This document shows, piece after piece, positions 41,659-52,873 of a stretch of DNA of 61,080 nucleotides. Position 1 is the stretch's first letter. Each line of letters starts with the position of its first letter. The DNA lies in the NCBI GenBank assembly GCA_947652615.1, contig CANTDX010000015.1, positions 1 through 61,080 of the forward strand, given 5' to 3'. The notes under the pieces are model-generated. The model made no database searches, was not told the origin of the DNA, and saw nothing but the letters and a program-made list of their open reading frames with translations. The translations under genes were made by a program, and so were the position numbers. This DNA is from an uncultured Dorea sp. (GTDB lineage Bacteria > Bacillota > Clostridia > Lachnospirales > Lachnospiraceae).

Positions 41659-43665
41659 ATGACAGAGAAGAGATTAGAAGCAACCCCTCTGGAGACAGTT
41701 CCGTTAAGGCAGATCCAGATCCATGATAAGTTCTGGGACCGTTACATCCATCTGGTGAAGGATGTGCTGATCCCGTACCAGTGGGATATCCTGAATGACC
41801 GGATCGATGGGGTGGAGAAGAGTCATTGTATTCAGAATTTCCGGATTGCGGCAGGGGAAGCCGACGGGGATTTTGAAGGGGCGGTATTCCAGGACACGGA
41901 CGCGGCGAAGTGGCTGGAGGCCGTAGCGTATGCATTGGAGATATCGCCGGATAAGGATTTGGAGCGTCTTGCGGATGAGACGATCGATCTGATCGGAAGG
42001 GCGCAGTGCGAGGACGGTTATCTGAATACATACTTTACAATCAAGGCGCCAAATCTGCGCTGGACGAATCTGAAGGAGGGCCATGAGCTGTATACGGCGG
42101 GCCATATGATAGAGGCGGCGGTTGCTTATTATGAGGCGACGGGCAAGAAGACATTCCTCCATATTGTGGAACGTTTTGCAGACCTGATCTGCCGGGTATT
42201 CGGTCCGGAAGAAGGGAAATGCCACGGGTATCCGGGGCATCAGGAGATAGAATTGGCGCTGATCCGCCTGTACCGCGTGACGGGCAGGGAGGATTACCGG
42301 AGGCTTGCGAAGTATTTTATCGATCAGCGGGGAGTTGGAGAGAATTATTTCCTGGCGGAAGAGAAGGGAGACGGATACAGCCGGATCTTCCCGGAATTCG
42401 CGGGGTATGATACGAAGTATTCCCAGTCCCATCTTCCGGTGAGGGAGCAGCGGACCGCGGAGGGGCATACAGTACGTGCGGTATATATGTATTGTGCGAT
42501 GGCAGACCTTGCAGGGCTGTATCAGGATGAAGGGTTGATGCGGGCGTGCAGGACTTTATGGGAAGATATGGTAAGACGCCGGATGTATATCACGGGAAGT
42601 ATCGGTTCTTCCGGGATATTGGAGAGATTCACAACGGATTATGACCTTCCCAACAACTGTAATTATTCGGAGACATGTGCGTCCATCGGACTGGCTCTTT
42701 TCGGAAAGCGGATGGTGCAGCTTACCAGGGATGCTTCTTATATGGATACGGCGGAGAGGGCGCTGTACAATACGGTGCTGTCCGGGATCGCCCAGGACGG
42801 GAAGAGCTTCTTCTATGTGAATCCGTTGGAGGTATGGCCGGATAACTGTATGGAGCGGACGTCCAGGGAGCATGTGAAGTCGGTAAGACAGACCTGGTTT
42901 GGGGTGGCGTGCTGCCCGCCGAATATTGCAAGGACGCTGGCGTCCATGGGGCAATACATTTACTTCACTGACGGGGACACCCTGTACGTGAATCTGTATA
43001 TTTCCAACCGAGCAGAGTCGGAGCTGGCGGGAGGCAGGGTAAGGATCGAGATGGAGAGTGACCTGACGAATTCAGGGCATGTTGAGATAAGGGCTGTCAG
43101 AGACGGAGGGGCGCAGGGCTATAGTCTGGCGCTTCGGATACCGGATTACGCAAAGACCTATACCATACGGCGGGACGGCGAAGCAGCGGCAGAAGCCTTA
43201 GAAGGGCAGATCAGTCTGGCGGCGGACGGAATCCGGATAGAGAAAGGGTATCTCTATATAGAAGGAATCAGGGAGAAGGAGACGGCGCTTGCGATTGATT
43301 TCCAAGTATTGCCGCAGTTCGTGAGAGCGAATCCGAAGGTCAGGGAGGATGCAGGCAAGGCGGCTCTGGTGAAGGGACCTCTGGTGTACTGCTTAGAGGA
43401 GACAGATAACGGCGGGAACCTGCCCGCGATATTCATAGATACCAGACAGAAGCCGGAAGAAAGCTACGAGGAAGACCTGCTTGGAGGCATCACAACCATT
43501 TCGCTCAGAGGGAAACGCCTGACAGAGGACGAGTGGCAGGACGGGGCGCTGTATGCCGGGAGAGCGAACCGCTTCGAGGATACAAAGCTTAGAGCCGTGC
43601 CGTACCATTGCTGGAATAACCGGGAGCCGGGCGAGATGCTGGTATGGATAAAGGAACTGTTATAA
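41659..43665 (+). CDS. GH127 beta-L-arabinofuranosidase
   Basis: 668-residue cytoplasmic enzyme of the family of Bifidobacterium HypBA1, which removes beta-L-arabinofuranose from arabinooligosaccharides and hydroxyproline-linked glycans. The (alpha/alpha)6 barrel occupies ~20-430. The zinc-cysteine active site typical of the family is visible as the E-T-C of NYSETCASIGLALF and the C-C of GVACCPPNIAR, whose second-motif cysteine is the nucleophile in HypBA1. C-terminal beta domains follow (~440-668). It begins the operon with the ABC importer and GH51. The binding site is weak (GAGG is 18 nt away), so translation may be modest. Confidence 0.92.
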   Translation: MTEKRLEATPLETVPLRQIQIHDKFWDRYIHLVKDVLIPYQWDILNDRIDGVEKSHCIQNFRIAAGEADGDFEGAVFQDTDAAKWLEAVAYALEISPDKDLERLADETIDLIGRAQCEDGYLNTYFTIKAPNLRWTNLKEGHELYTAGHMIEAAVAYYEATGKKTFLHIVERFADLICRVFGPEEGKCHGYPGHQEIELALIRLYRVTGREDYRRLAKYFIDQRGVGENYFLAEEKGDGYSRIFPEFAGYDTKYSQSHLPVREQRTAEGHTVRAVYMYCAMADLAGLYQDEGLMRACRTLWEDMVRRRMYITGSIGSSGILERFTTDYDLPNNCNYSETCASIGLALFGKRMVQLTRDASYMDTAERALYNTVLSGIAQDGKSFFYVNPLEVWPDNCMERTSREHVKSVRQTWFGVACCPPNIARTLASMGQYIYFTDGDTLYVNLYISNRAESELAGGRVRIEMESDLTNSGHVEIRAVRDGGAQGYSLALRIPDYAKTYTIRRDGEAAAEALEGQISLAADGIRIEKGYLYIEGIREKETALAIDFQVLPQFVRANPKVREDAGKAALVKGPLVYCLEETDNGGNLPAIFIDTRQKPEESYEEDLLGGITTISLRGKRLTEDEWQDGALYAGRANRFEDTKLRAVPYHCWNNREPGEMLVWIKELL

Positions 43666-43725
43666 GAATCTTGCAGGGACATATCCCTGAAAGAAATAAA
43701 AAGAAAGAAAAAAGGAGGACACAAC

Positions 43726-45093
43726 ATGAAAAAGAAGTTAGTTGCTGCACTATTGTGTGTTGCCATGACAGCGTCTATGCTGCTTGGCTGTAGTGCCGGA
43801 AGCGAGGGAGGCGGTTCTGACGATTCATCAGGCTCAGGCTCCGCAGGAAAGAACGAGATGGAGGTAGAAGGCGACGCTACGGAGATCGAAGTGTGGACGT
43901 TCATCGAGCTTCATCAGCAGTTCTACACGGACATGGCCGAGAAGTGGAACGAAGAGCATCCAGACAAGAAGGTGAAGCTGGTGCTTAGCAATATGGCATA
44001 CGACGATATGCACAACAAGCTGTCACTTGCACTCGAGTCAGGAGAAGGCGCACCGGACGTTGTAGATATCGAGCTTGGTAAGTTCCCGGCATTTATGACA
44101 GGCGAGATCGGTCTTAGAGACCTGACGCCGGAGATTGAGCCGTACTTGGAGAACATCATCGAATCCAGATTGGAGATCTACGGCAAAGACGGCGCTTATT
44201 ATGGATTCCCGACACACGTAGGCGCGATGGTTGCATTCTATAACACAGAGGCTCTGAAGGACGGCGACGTAGATTATACCGCCATCAAGACCTGGGACGA
44301 CTTCAAGGAAGCAGGCGTAAAGTATCATGAGAATACCGGCAAATATTTTGCATGTGTAGAGACGACCGCACAGTGGATGATCAACCTGATGTTAAGACAG
44401 AAGGGCGGAGACTACCTGGATGCCGACGGCAATATCGATATCACCAACGACAAGATGGTAGAGGTTCTTGAGTACATCAAGGGAATGCAGGAGACAGGCG
44501 CGTTCGAGACTGTACCTGGAGGACAGCCGGATAATGAAGAAGCATATCCGTCCTACAACAACGGAGATTACGCAGTACAGATCATGCCTTTCTGGCAGAC
44601 ATCCAGATGTGTAAACTATATGTCAGACCTGTCCGGTAATGTTGCGATCGCTCCGACGCCAGTATGGAATGAAGGCGACGAAGTGAAGTCCATCGGCGGC
44701 GGCGGTACCGGTACAGCCGTAGTTGCTGACAGTGAGAACGCAGACCTTGCAGCAGAGGTATTCGCATACATCAAGCTGTCTGAGGAAGCAAATAAGGAAG
44801 TATGGAACGTATTAGGATTTGACCCGGTTAACACGGCAGTATGGACAGACACAGAACTGACTCAGAATCCGGATAACCAGTTTGTAAAATACTTCAATAC
44901 CTATCCGTTTGACGCATTGTTAGAGATCCAGGACGGTATCATGGCGCTTGAGTCACTTACGAGCGAGAAGTTCCCGTCTATCAATAACGAGTTCTGTAAT
45001 GTGACGCTGAACAACATCTATGAGAACGGCATGGATGTCAAGGAAGCACTTGAGGAGTCACAGGAGACCTTGAAGAACGAATTTGGCGAGTAA
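43726..45093 (+). CDS. Sugar ABC transporter substrate-binding lipoprotein
   Basis: 455 residues. The signal peptide with lipobox LLGC (~19-22) is followed by a Gly/Ser linker and a family-1 extracellular solute-binding domain (WTFIELHQQFYTDMAEKWNE; VVDIELGKFPAFM; GGGTGTAVVADS). It captures the sugar outside the cell and delivers it to the two permeases encoded next. Neighbouring hydrolases suggest short arabinosides as ligands. AAAGGAGG precedes the ATG. A hairpin follows the gene, which would leave this gene expressed more than the permeases, as is usual. Confidence 0.93.
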   Translation: MKKKLVAALLCVAMTASMLLGCSAGSEGGGSDDSSGSGSAGKNEMEVEGDATEIEVWTFIELHQQFYTDMAEKWNEEHPDKKVKLVLSNMAYDDMHNKLSLALESGEGAPDVVDIELGKFPAFMTGEIGLRDLTPEIEPYLENIIESRLEIYGKDGAYYGFPTHVGAMVAFYNTEALKDGDVDYTAIKTWDDFKEAGVKYHENTGKYFACVETTAQWMINLMLRQKGGDYLDADGNIDITNDKMVEVLEYIKGMQETGAFETVPGGQPDNEEAYPSYNNGDYAVQIMPFWQTSRCVNYMSDLSGNVAIAPTPVWNEGDEVKSIGGGGTGTAVVADSENADLAAEVFAYIKLSEEANKEVWNVLGFDPVNTAVWTDTELTQNPDNQFVKYFNTYPFDALLEIQDGIMALESLTSEKFPSINNEFCNVTLNNIYENGMDVKEALEESQETLKNEFGE

Positions 45094-45102
45094 GCTGCAA
45101 CC

Positions 45103-45136
45103 GGGGGCTGTGTGCATGACGCGCAGCCCCGTTTTA
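45103..45136 (+). terminator. Attenuating hairpin between binding protein and permease genes
   Basis: GGGGCTG (45104-45110) pairs with CAGCCCC (45124-45130), followed by GTTTTAT. A partial terminator or 3'-end stabiliser that sets the binding protein to permease ratio. Confidence 0.6.
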
Positions 45137-45196
45137 TGAGCCGTTTTCCGGTTATATGGGAAATGGCGGTGTGTTTCAGGAAAGAGATGTGAGAGT

Positions 45197-46081
45197 ATGA
45201 AGAAACTATTCTATTCACAGAAGTTAGCCCCTTATGTATTCGTCCTTCCATTTGCCTTGACGGTAGTGATATTCTGGCTGTTTCCGATCGGTAACGGCGT
45301 ATTGCTGAGTTTCCAGGATGTATTAAAAGACGAGTGGGTTGGACTGGGGAATTATCAGAGATTATTATCAGATAAGATATTTTTAAAGGCGGTATATAAC
45401 AGCGCGAAATATATGGTAGGTACGCTGGTACTGCTGATTCCGTTTCCGATGCTGTTTGCAACACTTTTGAACAGTAAGCTGATGAAGAAGCCCGGATTTT
45501 TCAAATCCATCTATTTTATTCCGGCGCTGACGTCAGTCGTTGTTGCAGGCACGATCTTCCGTCTGATGTTCGGCGAGATGAATACATCTCTGGCGAACCA
45601 GGTGATCGCGGCATTCGGAATGTCACCGATCAAATGGCTCAAGGGCGAGTGGACCAGTTATTTTGCGCTGCTGCTTCTGGCGTGCTGGCGCTGGACAGGT
45701 GTCAATATCCTGTACTTCCTGGCGGGCTTGCAGAGCATTTCCACGGATATCTATGAGGCGGCGTCTATCGACGGAGCGAGCAAATGGCAGCAGTTTGTCA
45801 AGATCTCCTTCCCGCTGGTGAAGCCGACGACGGTATACGTGCTGACCATCAGTATCTATGCAGGTCTGTCCATGTTCACTGAGAGTTACATGTTATGGAA
45901 AGGAAATAACTCTCCGCAGAATATCGGACTTACCATCGTAGGATATCTGTACCGGCAGGGAATCGAGAAGCGTGCGATGGGTTATGCCTGTGCCGTAGGC
46001 CTGATCCTTCTTATCATCGTCATGGCTGTCAACCTGGTACAGCTTAAGGCGACCGGAACATTTGACAAGGAGGAGAGATAG
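45197..46081 (+). CDS. Sugar ABC transporter permease (MalF/UgpA type)
   Basis: 294 residues with six membrane segments, the first at ~13-35. The cytoplasmic EAA loop is YEAASIDGASKWQQFVKISF (~190-209), which contacts the ATPase. It forms the membrane channel with the permease encoded next. GAGAG lies before the ATG. The gene overlaps no other frame, and its stop lies 1 nt before the next start codon, so the two are translated together. Confidence 0.93.
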   Translation: MKKLFYSQKLAPYVFVLPFALTVVIFWLFPIGNGVLLSFQDVLKDEWVGLGNYQRLLSDKIFLKAVYNSAKYMVGTLVLLIPFPMLFATLLNSKLMKKPGFFKSIYFIPALTSVVVAGTIFRLMFGEMNTSLANQVIAAFGMSPIKWLKGEWTSYFALLLLACWRWTGVNILYFLAGLQSISTDIYEAASIDGASKWQQFVKISFPLVKPTTVYVLTISIYAGLSMFTESYMLWKGNNSPQNIGLTIVGYLYRQGIEKRAMGYACAVGLILLIIVMAVNLVQLKATGTFDKEER

Positions 46082-46082
46082 T

Positions 46083-46928
46083 ATGAAGAGTCAGAAGAAT
46101 AAAAATACACTTGCCACGATCATGCTGATCGTATTCTTTACAATCCTGGCAATCTTGATCATCATACCGATATATACCATCTTCCTTGCAAGCTTCAAGC
46201 CGGGCGGCGACCTTCTGCAGTACGGTCTGAACCTGGGGATCGACTGGGGACGGATGAGTCTTGACAATTATTCGCTGCTCTTTACAGGGCAGCATGAATA
46301 CTGGAGATGGTTTACCAACAGTATCATCCTGACGGTGATTACCGTGGTGGCGACGCTGCTTGTCAGCGCATTCGTCGGATATGGCTTCGCGGCGTATGAT
46401 TTCAAGGGGAAGAGCGCGTTGTTCATCGTAGTGCTTCTGATCCTGTCCATTCCTCTGGAGGTAGTGATGCTTCCATTGTATAAGCAGATGACAACCTGGG
46501 GAATGATGGACAGCTATGTGGCTATCGTGCTGCCGTTCGTGGCCCACGCGTCGACGATCTTCTTCTTCCGTCAGTATTTGCTGGGGCTTCCGAAGTCTCT
46601 GCTTGAGGCGGGGCGTATCGACGGTGCGACGGAGTACGGGATCTTCTTCCGCCTGATCATCCCGATCATGAAGCCGGCGTTCGCGGCGATGGCGATCCTG
46701 AATGGTATGAACGCATGGAATAACTATCTGTGGCCGTTGTTGGTAATCCGTTCTTCGAATAAATATACATTAACACTGGGCCTTAATACGCTGATCAATC
46801 CTTATGGGGACAACTACAGCCTTCTTGTAGTGGGATCGTTCTTCTCAATCATCCCGATCTTCATCCTGTTCGTATGTTTCCAGCAGTATTTTATCGAAGG
46901 TATGACGGCCGGGGCTGTAAAAGAATAA
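46083..46928 (+). CDS. Sugar ABC transporter permease (MalG/UgpE type)
   Basis: 281 residues, six membrane segments. The EAA loop is LLEAGRIDGATEYGIFFRLI (~175-195). It is the second channel subunit of the importer. Start 46083 is set by AAGGAGGAG at good spacing; an upstream in-frame start at 46062 lies before that site. No ATP-binding subunit for this importer is encoded in the window; in Firmicutes such importers often share a general ATPase (MsmX type) encoded elsewhere. Confidence 0.93.
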   Translation: MKSQKNKNTLATIMLIVFFTILAILIIIPIYTIFLASFKPGGDLLQYGLNLGIDWGRMSLDNYSLLFTGQHEYWRWFTNSIILTVITVVATLLVSAFVGYGFAAYDFKGKSALFIVVLLILSIPLEVVMLPLYKQMTTWGMMDSYVAIVLPFVAHASTIFFFRQYLLGLPKSLLEAGRIDGATEYGIFFRLIIPIMKPAFAAMAILNGMNAWNNYLWPLLVIRSSNKYTLTLGLNTLINPYGDNYSLLVVGSFFSIIPIFILFVCFQQYFIEGMTAGAVKE

Positions 46929-46992
46929 CGGACTGTGGTATATTATAAGCAGCGAATCAGCATTTTACAAGAAGTATGCAATGAGGAGGTAA

Positions 46993-48510
<1,518 letters not shown>

Positions 48511-48531
48511 TAGAGAAAGAAGTGTGATGGA

Positions 48532-49149
48532 ATGAATTTCTTTGTAATTGACAGTCCTGTGATGAGGTTCTTAGGAAGGATCGGGGATATCATCATCCTG
48601 AATCTGATCTTCGTAGTGACGGCGCTGCCTGTGGTCACCGTCGGAATGGCGCTCTCTGCGCTGTATACGGTGGCGATGAAGCTGGCAAGAGGCGAGGATC
48701 CGTCTGTATTGAGGGAGTATATAAGAGCTTTTTGGCGCAACAGGAAGCCCGCAACCATCTGCTGGCTGATCATGGCGGCGGCGGGAGCGCTGATATTCCT
48801 GGATTTCCGGCTGGCCGGTGCGTTCGGCGGCACGTTATATACTGTGGTACGTCTGCTTCTGGCTATGATCTTTGGAGTATGGATGTTAACCTTCCTGTAT
48901 CTCTTCCCGTATATCGCGAGGTTCGAGAATACGGTATTTCATTCCGTCAAGAATGCGCTGTTCTTAAGCGCCGCACATCTGCCGTCCACGGTTATGATGC
49001 TGGTGATCAGCATCGGGCTTATCGTGGTGACACTGTTCACTTCGCGGACCTTTGTGATCGGGACGATCGGGTGGTTCTTCGCGGGGTTCGCGGCGGTGGC
49101 GTATGTACAGAGCTTCCTGCTTAGCAGGATATTTGCAAAATATGAATAA
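48532..49149 (+). CDS. DUF624 (YesL-like) membrane protein
   Basis: 205 residues with about five membrane segments (DIIILNLIFVVTALPVVTVG; LLLAMIFGVWMLTFLYLF). DUF624 proteins are regularly encoded inside carbohydrate ABC transporter and glycosidase operons of Firmicutes (for example yesL); their function is not established. It starts 21 nt after the GH51 gene and ends the arabinoside operon. The next gene has its own promoter. Confidence 0.88.
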   Translation: MNFFVIDSPVMRFLGRIGDIIILNLIFVVTALPVVTVGMALSALYTVAMKLARGEDPSVLREYIRAFWRNRKPATICWLIMAAAGALIFLDFRLAGAFGGTLYTVVRLLLAMIFGVWMLTFLYLFPYIARFENTVFHSVKNALFLSAAHLPSTVMMLVISIGLIVVTLFTSRTFVIGTIGWFFAGFAAVAYVQSFLLSRIFAKYE

Positions 49150-49220
49150 TGAAGCGGAGATATGGAATCCTTTGGCTGTAGAACAACACGGTCAGGGGAT
49201 TTCGTTTTTGGTTCATTTTA

Positions 49221-49249
49221 TTGCTTATATTTCGATATTAGAATATAAT
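49221..49249 (+). promoter_or_regulatory. Promoter of the AAA-ATPase/nuclease gene
   Basis: TTGCTT (49221-49226), 17-bp spacer, TATAAT (49244-49249). The ATG is 24 nt downstream of the -10, and the gene is thus independent of the sugar operon. Confidence 0.7.
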
Positions 49250-49273
49250 GGAACTGTCAGGAGGATAACGGAG

Positions 49274-50842
49274 ATGATGCGTAGAAGATTCAATACGACA
49301 GGCTTATGTCTGCCGGATATCCATTACATGGTGAACATAGAAGAACGCCTGGAAGAGATCAAGGCCATGGTGGATGAAGGCGAATATCTTACGATAAACC
49401 GTGCGAGGCAGTTTGGGAAAACGACAACGCTGTGGAGACTCAAGGAGAAGCTTCGGGAACAATATGAAGTATTTCTGATTAGTTTTGAGGGGATGACGAA
49501 AGAAGTATTTCGCAGCGAGACGGCATTTTGCAGAAGATTTTACAGTTTGCTGGCAAATGTGTTCAAATATGAAAAGGGCAGCGCCATTCCATCGGATGTC
49601 ATAGAAGAATGCAACAGGCTGAAATCCTTAGATTCAGAAGATAATAATCTGTTTTGTTTGTCGGAATTTATAGCTGAGATGTGTGCAAAAGCGGGCAAAC
49701 CGATCGTACTTATGATTGACGAGGTTGATCAGGCGGGCAATTATGATATTTTTATGGGTTTTCTTGGAATGCTGCGTGACAAATTTTTAAAGCGTACAAT
49801 ATATCCGACATTTCAAGCTGTCATCCTGGCGGGGGTGCAGGATGTTAAGAATATAAAGTCCAGGATCCGTCCGGATGGTGAACATCAATATAACAGTCCG
49901 TGGAATATTGCAGCGGATTTTGATGTAGATATGAGTTTGTCCAGTCAGGGGATCGCAGGTATGCTTATGGAGTATGAGCAGGAGCAGCATACGGGTATGG
50001 ATATCCAGAGAATGGCGGCATTATTATACGAATATACGTCCGGCTATCCATTTCTTGTCTCGCGTATCTGCAAATTGATGGACGAACGTGTTGCAGCATG
50101 GACGAAAGAGGGATTCCTGGAAGCTGTGAGGATGCTGTTGTCGGAAGAGAATACATTATTTGAGTCTCTCGATAATAAACTGATTGATTTTCCGGAATTG
50201 AAGAGGATGCTGAAGGATCTGCTGCTGCGGGGCAGAGTGATTGAATATGTGCCGGGGGATATGGGGATGCGGATGGCGCTTATGTATGGTTTCGTTATAC
50301 TGGAAAATGGTATAGCAGCCGTATCGAACCGTATCTTTGAGACGAGACTATACAATGGATTCCTTGCGGAACAGGCCCGGTGTATGGATATCTCCCAGAT
50401 TGCCGCAGATGAAAAGAATCAGTTTTTGACAGACGGGCGGCTAGATATGGATCAGGTCATCCATAAGTTTGCGGCGCATTATACGGAACTTTTTGGTGAA
50501 GAGAATGAGAAGTTTCTGGAAGATAACGGCCGGTGTATTTTCCTTCTATATTTGAAACCGATCATTAACGGAACAGGAAATTATTACATTGAAGCACGGA
50601 CTCGAACGAATCGGCGGACGGATGTGATCATCGATTATAAAGGACAGCAGCAGGTTGTAGAGTTGAAGATATGGAGGGGAACCGAATATAATCAGAGGGG
50701 TGAAGAACAGCTTGCAGATTATCTGGATGCTTATCATTTGAGACGAGGATATATGGTAAGCTTTAATTTTAATAAGAAGAAGCAGACGGGTGTGAAACGA
50801 ATTGTGCTGGGGGATAAGGTTTTGATCGAGGCTGTGGTTTAA
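49274..50842 (+). CDS. AAA-type ATPase with C-terminal PD-(D/E)XK nuclease-like domain
   Basis: 522 residues. The ATPase domain (~1-330) has Walker A RARQFGKTTT (~44-53), Walker B IVLMIDEVD (~155-163) and a sensor-like QAVILAGVQDVKN. The C-terminal domain (~430-522) has the nuclease pattern: Asp in TDVIIDYKGQ and E-x-K in VVELKIWRGTEY, then the conserved GEEQLADYLDAYHL. Such two-domain proteins (AAA-ATPase_like plus PDDEXK_9 style) are multicopy in clostridia and bacteroides, and their role is unknown. Start 49274 follows AGGAGG at 9-nt spacing; an upstream extension to 49103 lies inside the DUF624 gene. It is more AT-rich than its neighbours and interrupts the operon, a sign of transfer. A broken paralogue lies at 13654-15101. 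Confidence 0.82.
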   Translation: MMRRRFNTTGLCLPDIHYMVNIEERLEEIKAMVDEGEYLTINRARQFGKTTTLWRLKEKLREQYEVFLISFEGMTKEVFRSETAFCRRFYSLLANVFKYEKGSAIPSDVIEECNRLKSLDSEDNNLFCLSEFIAEMCAKAGKPIVLMIDEVDQAGNYDIFMGFLGMLRDKFLKRTIYPTFQAVILAGVQDVKNIKSRIRPDGEHQYNSPWNIAADFDVDMSLSSQGIAGMLMEYEQEQHTGMDIQRMAALLYEYTSGYPFLVSRICKLMDERVAAWTKEGFLEAVRMLLSEENTLFESLDNKLIDFPELKRMLKDLLLRGRVIEYVPGDMGMRMALMYGFVILENGIAAVSNRIFETRLYNGFLAEQARCMDISQIAADEKNQFLTDGRLDMDQVIHKFAAHYTELFGEENEKFLEDNGRCIFLLYLKPIINGTGNYYIEARTRTNRRTDVIIDYKGQQQVVELKIWRGTEYNQRGEEQLADYLDAYHLRRGYMVSFNFNKKKQTGVKRIVLGDKVLIEAVV

Positions 50843-50907
50843 TTATGTAATATAATGGGAAATGTCTATTGGAAGTTTAGCTTTTGTAGTTGAAAGAAGG
50901 TGGGAAG

Positions 50908-51600
50908 ATGCGTAACACCATGCAGGAAATACTACTACTGGAAGACGATATAAGCCTGAACCGGGGAATCACATTAACCTTGCAGAAATCGGGCTACAAG
51001 GTCACCTCCGCGTTCACGCTGGCGGAAGCACAAGCGTATCTTGAGGAAAATAAATATTCTCTCATCATCTGCGATATCACGCTCCCGGACGGAAGCGGTC
51101 TTGAACTTGGGCGCAGGGTGCGCAAGGGCGGCGACACGTATTTTATCTACCTGACGGCCCTTGATACGGAGATTGATATGGTCAACGGATATGAGACAGG
51201 AGCAGACGATTATATTACCAAGCCGTTTTCCCTGATGGTACTGGTCTCCAAGGTGAATGCACTGATGAGAAGGATCGGCGGTGCGCAAGGATATAAGGGC
51301 ATCATGAGCTGCGGCGGGATCGAGGTGAACTGCCGGGAGATGAAGGTATATAAGGCCGGACAGGAGATTGCCCTCAGTAAGAAGGAATTGCAGCTTCTAG
51401 TGTACCTCTGGGAGAATGCGGGGCAGATCGTGTCGAAAGAGAATATCCTGGAGCATATCTGGGATGTGGACGGGCAGTTTGTAGATGATAATACGGTGAC
51501 GGTCAATATCAGCAGGCTTAGGGCGAAGCTTGGAACGGACGAGATCTCGAATGTAAGAGGGCTGGGATATATATGGAGTGGAAAGGTAATAAGAGAGTAA
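50908..51600 (+). CDS. OmpR-family response regulator
   Basis: 230 residues. The receiver domain (~5-115) starts EILLLEDDISLNRG, with phosphoacceptor Asp in LIICDITLPDGSGLE, Thr in YLTALDT and Lys in ITKPFSLMVL. The winged-helix DNA-binding domain (~130-228) contains LSKKELQLLVYLWENAG and FVDDNTVTVNISRLRAKLG. Start 50908 is set by GGTGGGAAG; a TTG at 50890 precedes that site. It overlaps the histidine kinase gene by 28 nt. The pair with an FtsX-type ABC exporter suggests an antimicrobial-peptide or envelope-stress sensing module. Confidence 0.93.
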   Translation: MRNTMQEILLLEDDISLNRGITLTLQKSGYKVTSAFTLAEAQAYLEENKYSLIICDITLPDGSGLELGRRVRKGGDTYFIYLTALDTEIDMVNGYETGADDYITKPFSLMVLVSKVNALMRRIGGAQGYKGIMSCGGIEVNCREMKVYKAGQEIALSKKELQLLVYLWENAGQIVSKENILEHIWDVDGQFVDDNTVTVNISRLRAKLGTDEISNVRGLGYIWSGKVIRE

Positions 51601-52838
51601 GGAAATATATCGGCGTCTGTCTGCTCTTTTGGATGTTGTTCTCCTTGTTCATGTTCTTGGTGGCAAGATATGAGATTACCAAGGACTGGAAGCGGATGAT
51701 CACTCTTATGACAGAGCATCCGGAATTGGAAGGGGAGATCATAGCTGCGTGGGAGAAGGGGCCGGATCATCCGCTCTTTGGAGACGGCGTGCAGGAGAGG
51801 GATGCGCTTACGGCCAGAGAACTCAGGCGCGCGCTTCGATTGATAGAAGAGAAATACGGATACGACCTGAATTACACCCGGTCGGCGGGCGTATTGTGGG
51901 GATTCTGGGGAGCAGGCGTATGCGTAGGAACGTTTCTGATCGTTGCGGCGGGAGTTCTGGAATGGCAGAAGAGCCAGACAGTCAGAGATCATCTTCGGGA
52001 AATGTATGAGTGTCTGGAAGCGTTCCGGGCAGGAGAATTTGGCGGAATTCCGGATTATGAGGCGGATGCGGAGAGATATTCGGAAGAATGGATGAAGGTG
52101 TGGGAGTCCCTGCGGGAGCTGGGGGTCTATTTTGAGGGTCTTAGAGCACAGCTTAGGGAGGAAGAGAAGAATACGAAGACCCTGATCACGGATATTTCCC
52201 ATCAGCTTAAGACACCGCTTGCATCTCTGCGGATGTGCCGGGAACTGGCAGCAGCAGATCAGTTGACGGAAGAAGAGCGAAGAGAGTTCCAGGAGCAGGA
52301 AGGAAGAGAGATCGAGAAGCTTACGGCCCTTCTTCAGGAACTTGTGAATCTGTCCAGGCTTGAAACGAACATGATCCAGCTTAAGCCTGCGGGAGGGAGT
52401 CTCAAGAAGACGATTGCCGGGGCGGTCAGCCAGGTCTATGTGAAAGCGCGGAATAAAGAGATCGAGATACAGGCGGATATTGACGGGGATCTGGTAATCC
52501 GCCATGATGCGAAGTGGACGGAAGAGGCGATTGTCAATATCCTTGATAATGCGGTGAAGTATTCCAAGGAACACACGGTGGTTACGGTGCGTGCAAAACC
52601 GCTGATCAGGAATGTGCTGATAGAGATCGAAGACGAAGGGATCGGGATTAGGAAGACGGAGCTGCCTAAGATCTATCAGAGGTTCTATCGGGGAAATGAT
52701 GCGGCGAAGATGGCAAAAGACGGCGCGGGAGTGGGATTGTATCTGGCGAGGATGATACTGGAGCGACAGGGCGGGACCATCTCGGCGAAGCCAAAGACGG
52801 GAGGAGGAATGATTTTCAGGGTTACGCTGCCTTGTTGA
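51573..52838 (+). CDS. Sensor histidine kinase paired with the response regulator
   Basis: 421 residues. TM1 (~11-33) and TM2 (~108-130, FWGAGVCVGTFLIVAAGVLEW) flank an ~75-residue extracellular loop. A coiled linker (~135-195) leads to the HisKA motif TLITDISHQLKTPLASLRM. The ATPase domain shows N-box AIVNILDNAVKYS, DEGIGI, and GAGVGLYLARMI. The short sensor loop is bigger than in BceS-type kinases, which have almost none, so it may sense ligand directly. The ATG lies within the end of the response-regulator gene; coupling is therefore translational. Confidence 0.92.
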   Translation: MEWKGNKRVRKYIGVCLLFWMLFSLFMFLVARYEITKDWKRMITLMTEHPELEGEIIAAWEKGPDHPLFGDGVQERDALTARELRRALRLIEEKYGYDLNYTRSAGVLWGFWGAGVCVGTFLIVAAGVLEWQKSQTVRDHLREMYECLEAFRAGEFGGIPDYEADAERYSEEWMKVWESLRELGVYFEGLRAQLREEEKNTKTLITDISHQLKTPLASLRMCRELAAADQLTEEERREFQEQEGREIEKLTALLQELVNLSRLETNMIQLKPAGGSLKKTIAGAVSQVYVKARNKEIEIQADIDGDLVIRHDAKWTEEAIVNILDNAVKYSKEHTVVTVRAKPLIRNVLIEIEDEGIGIRKTELPKIYQRFYRGNDAAKMAKDGAGVGLYLARMILERQGGTISAKPKTGGGMIFRVTLPC

Positions 52839-52873
52839 TTTTGAGTTTATTGAAAGGAGACGTAGTTTGCATC

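Noticed and set aside
49103..49273. N-terminal extension of the AAA-ATPase gene into DUF624
   Set aside because: The extension overlaps DUF624, has no binding site, and would precede the gene's own promoter; the ATG at 49274 has AGGAGG and matches the paralogue's length.
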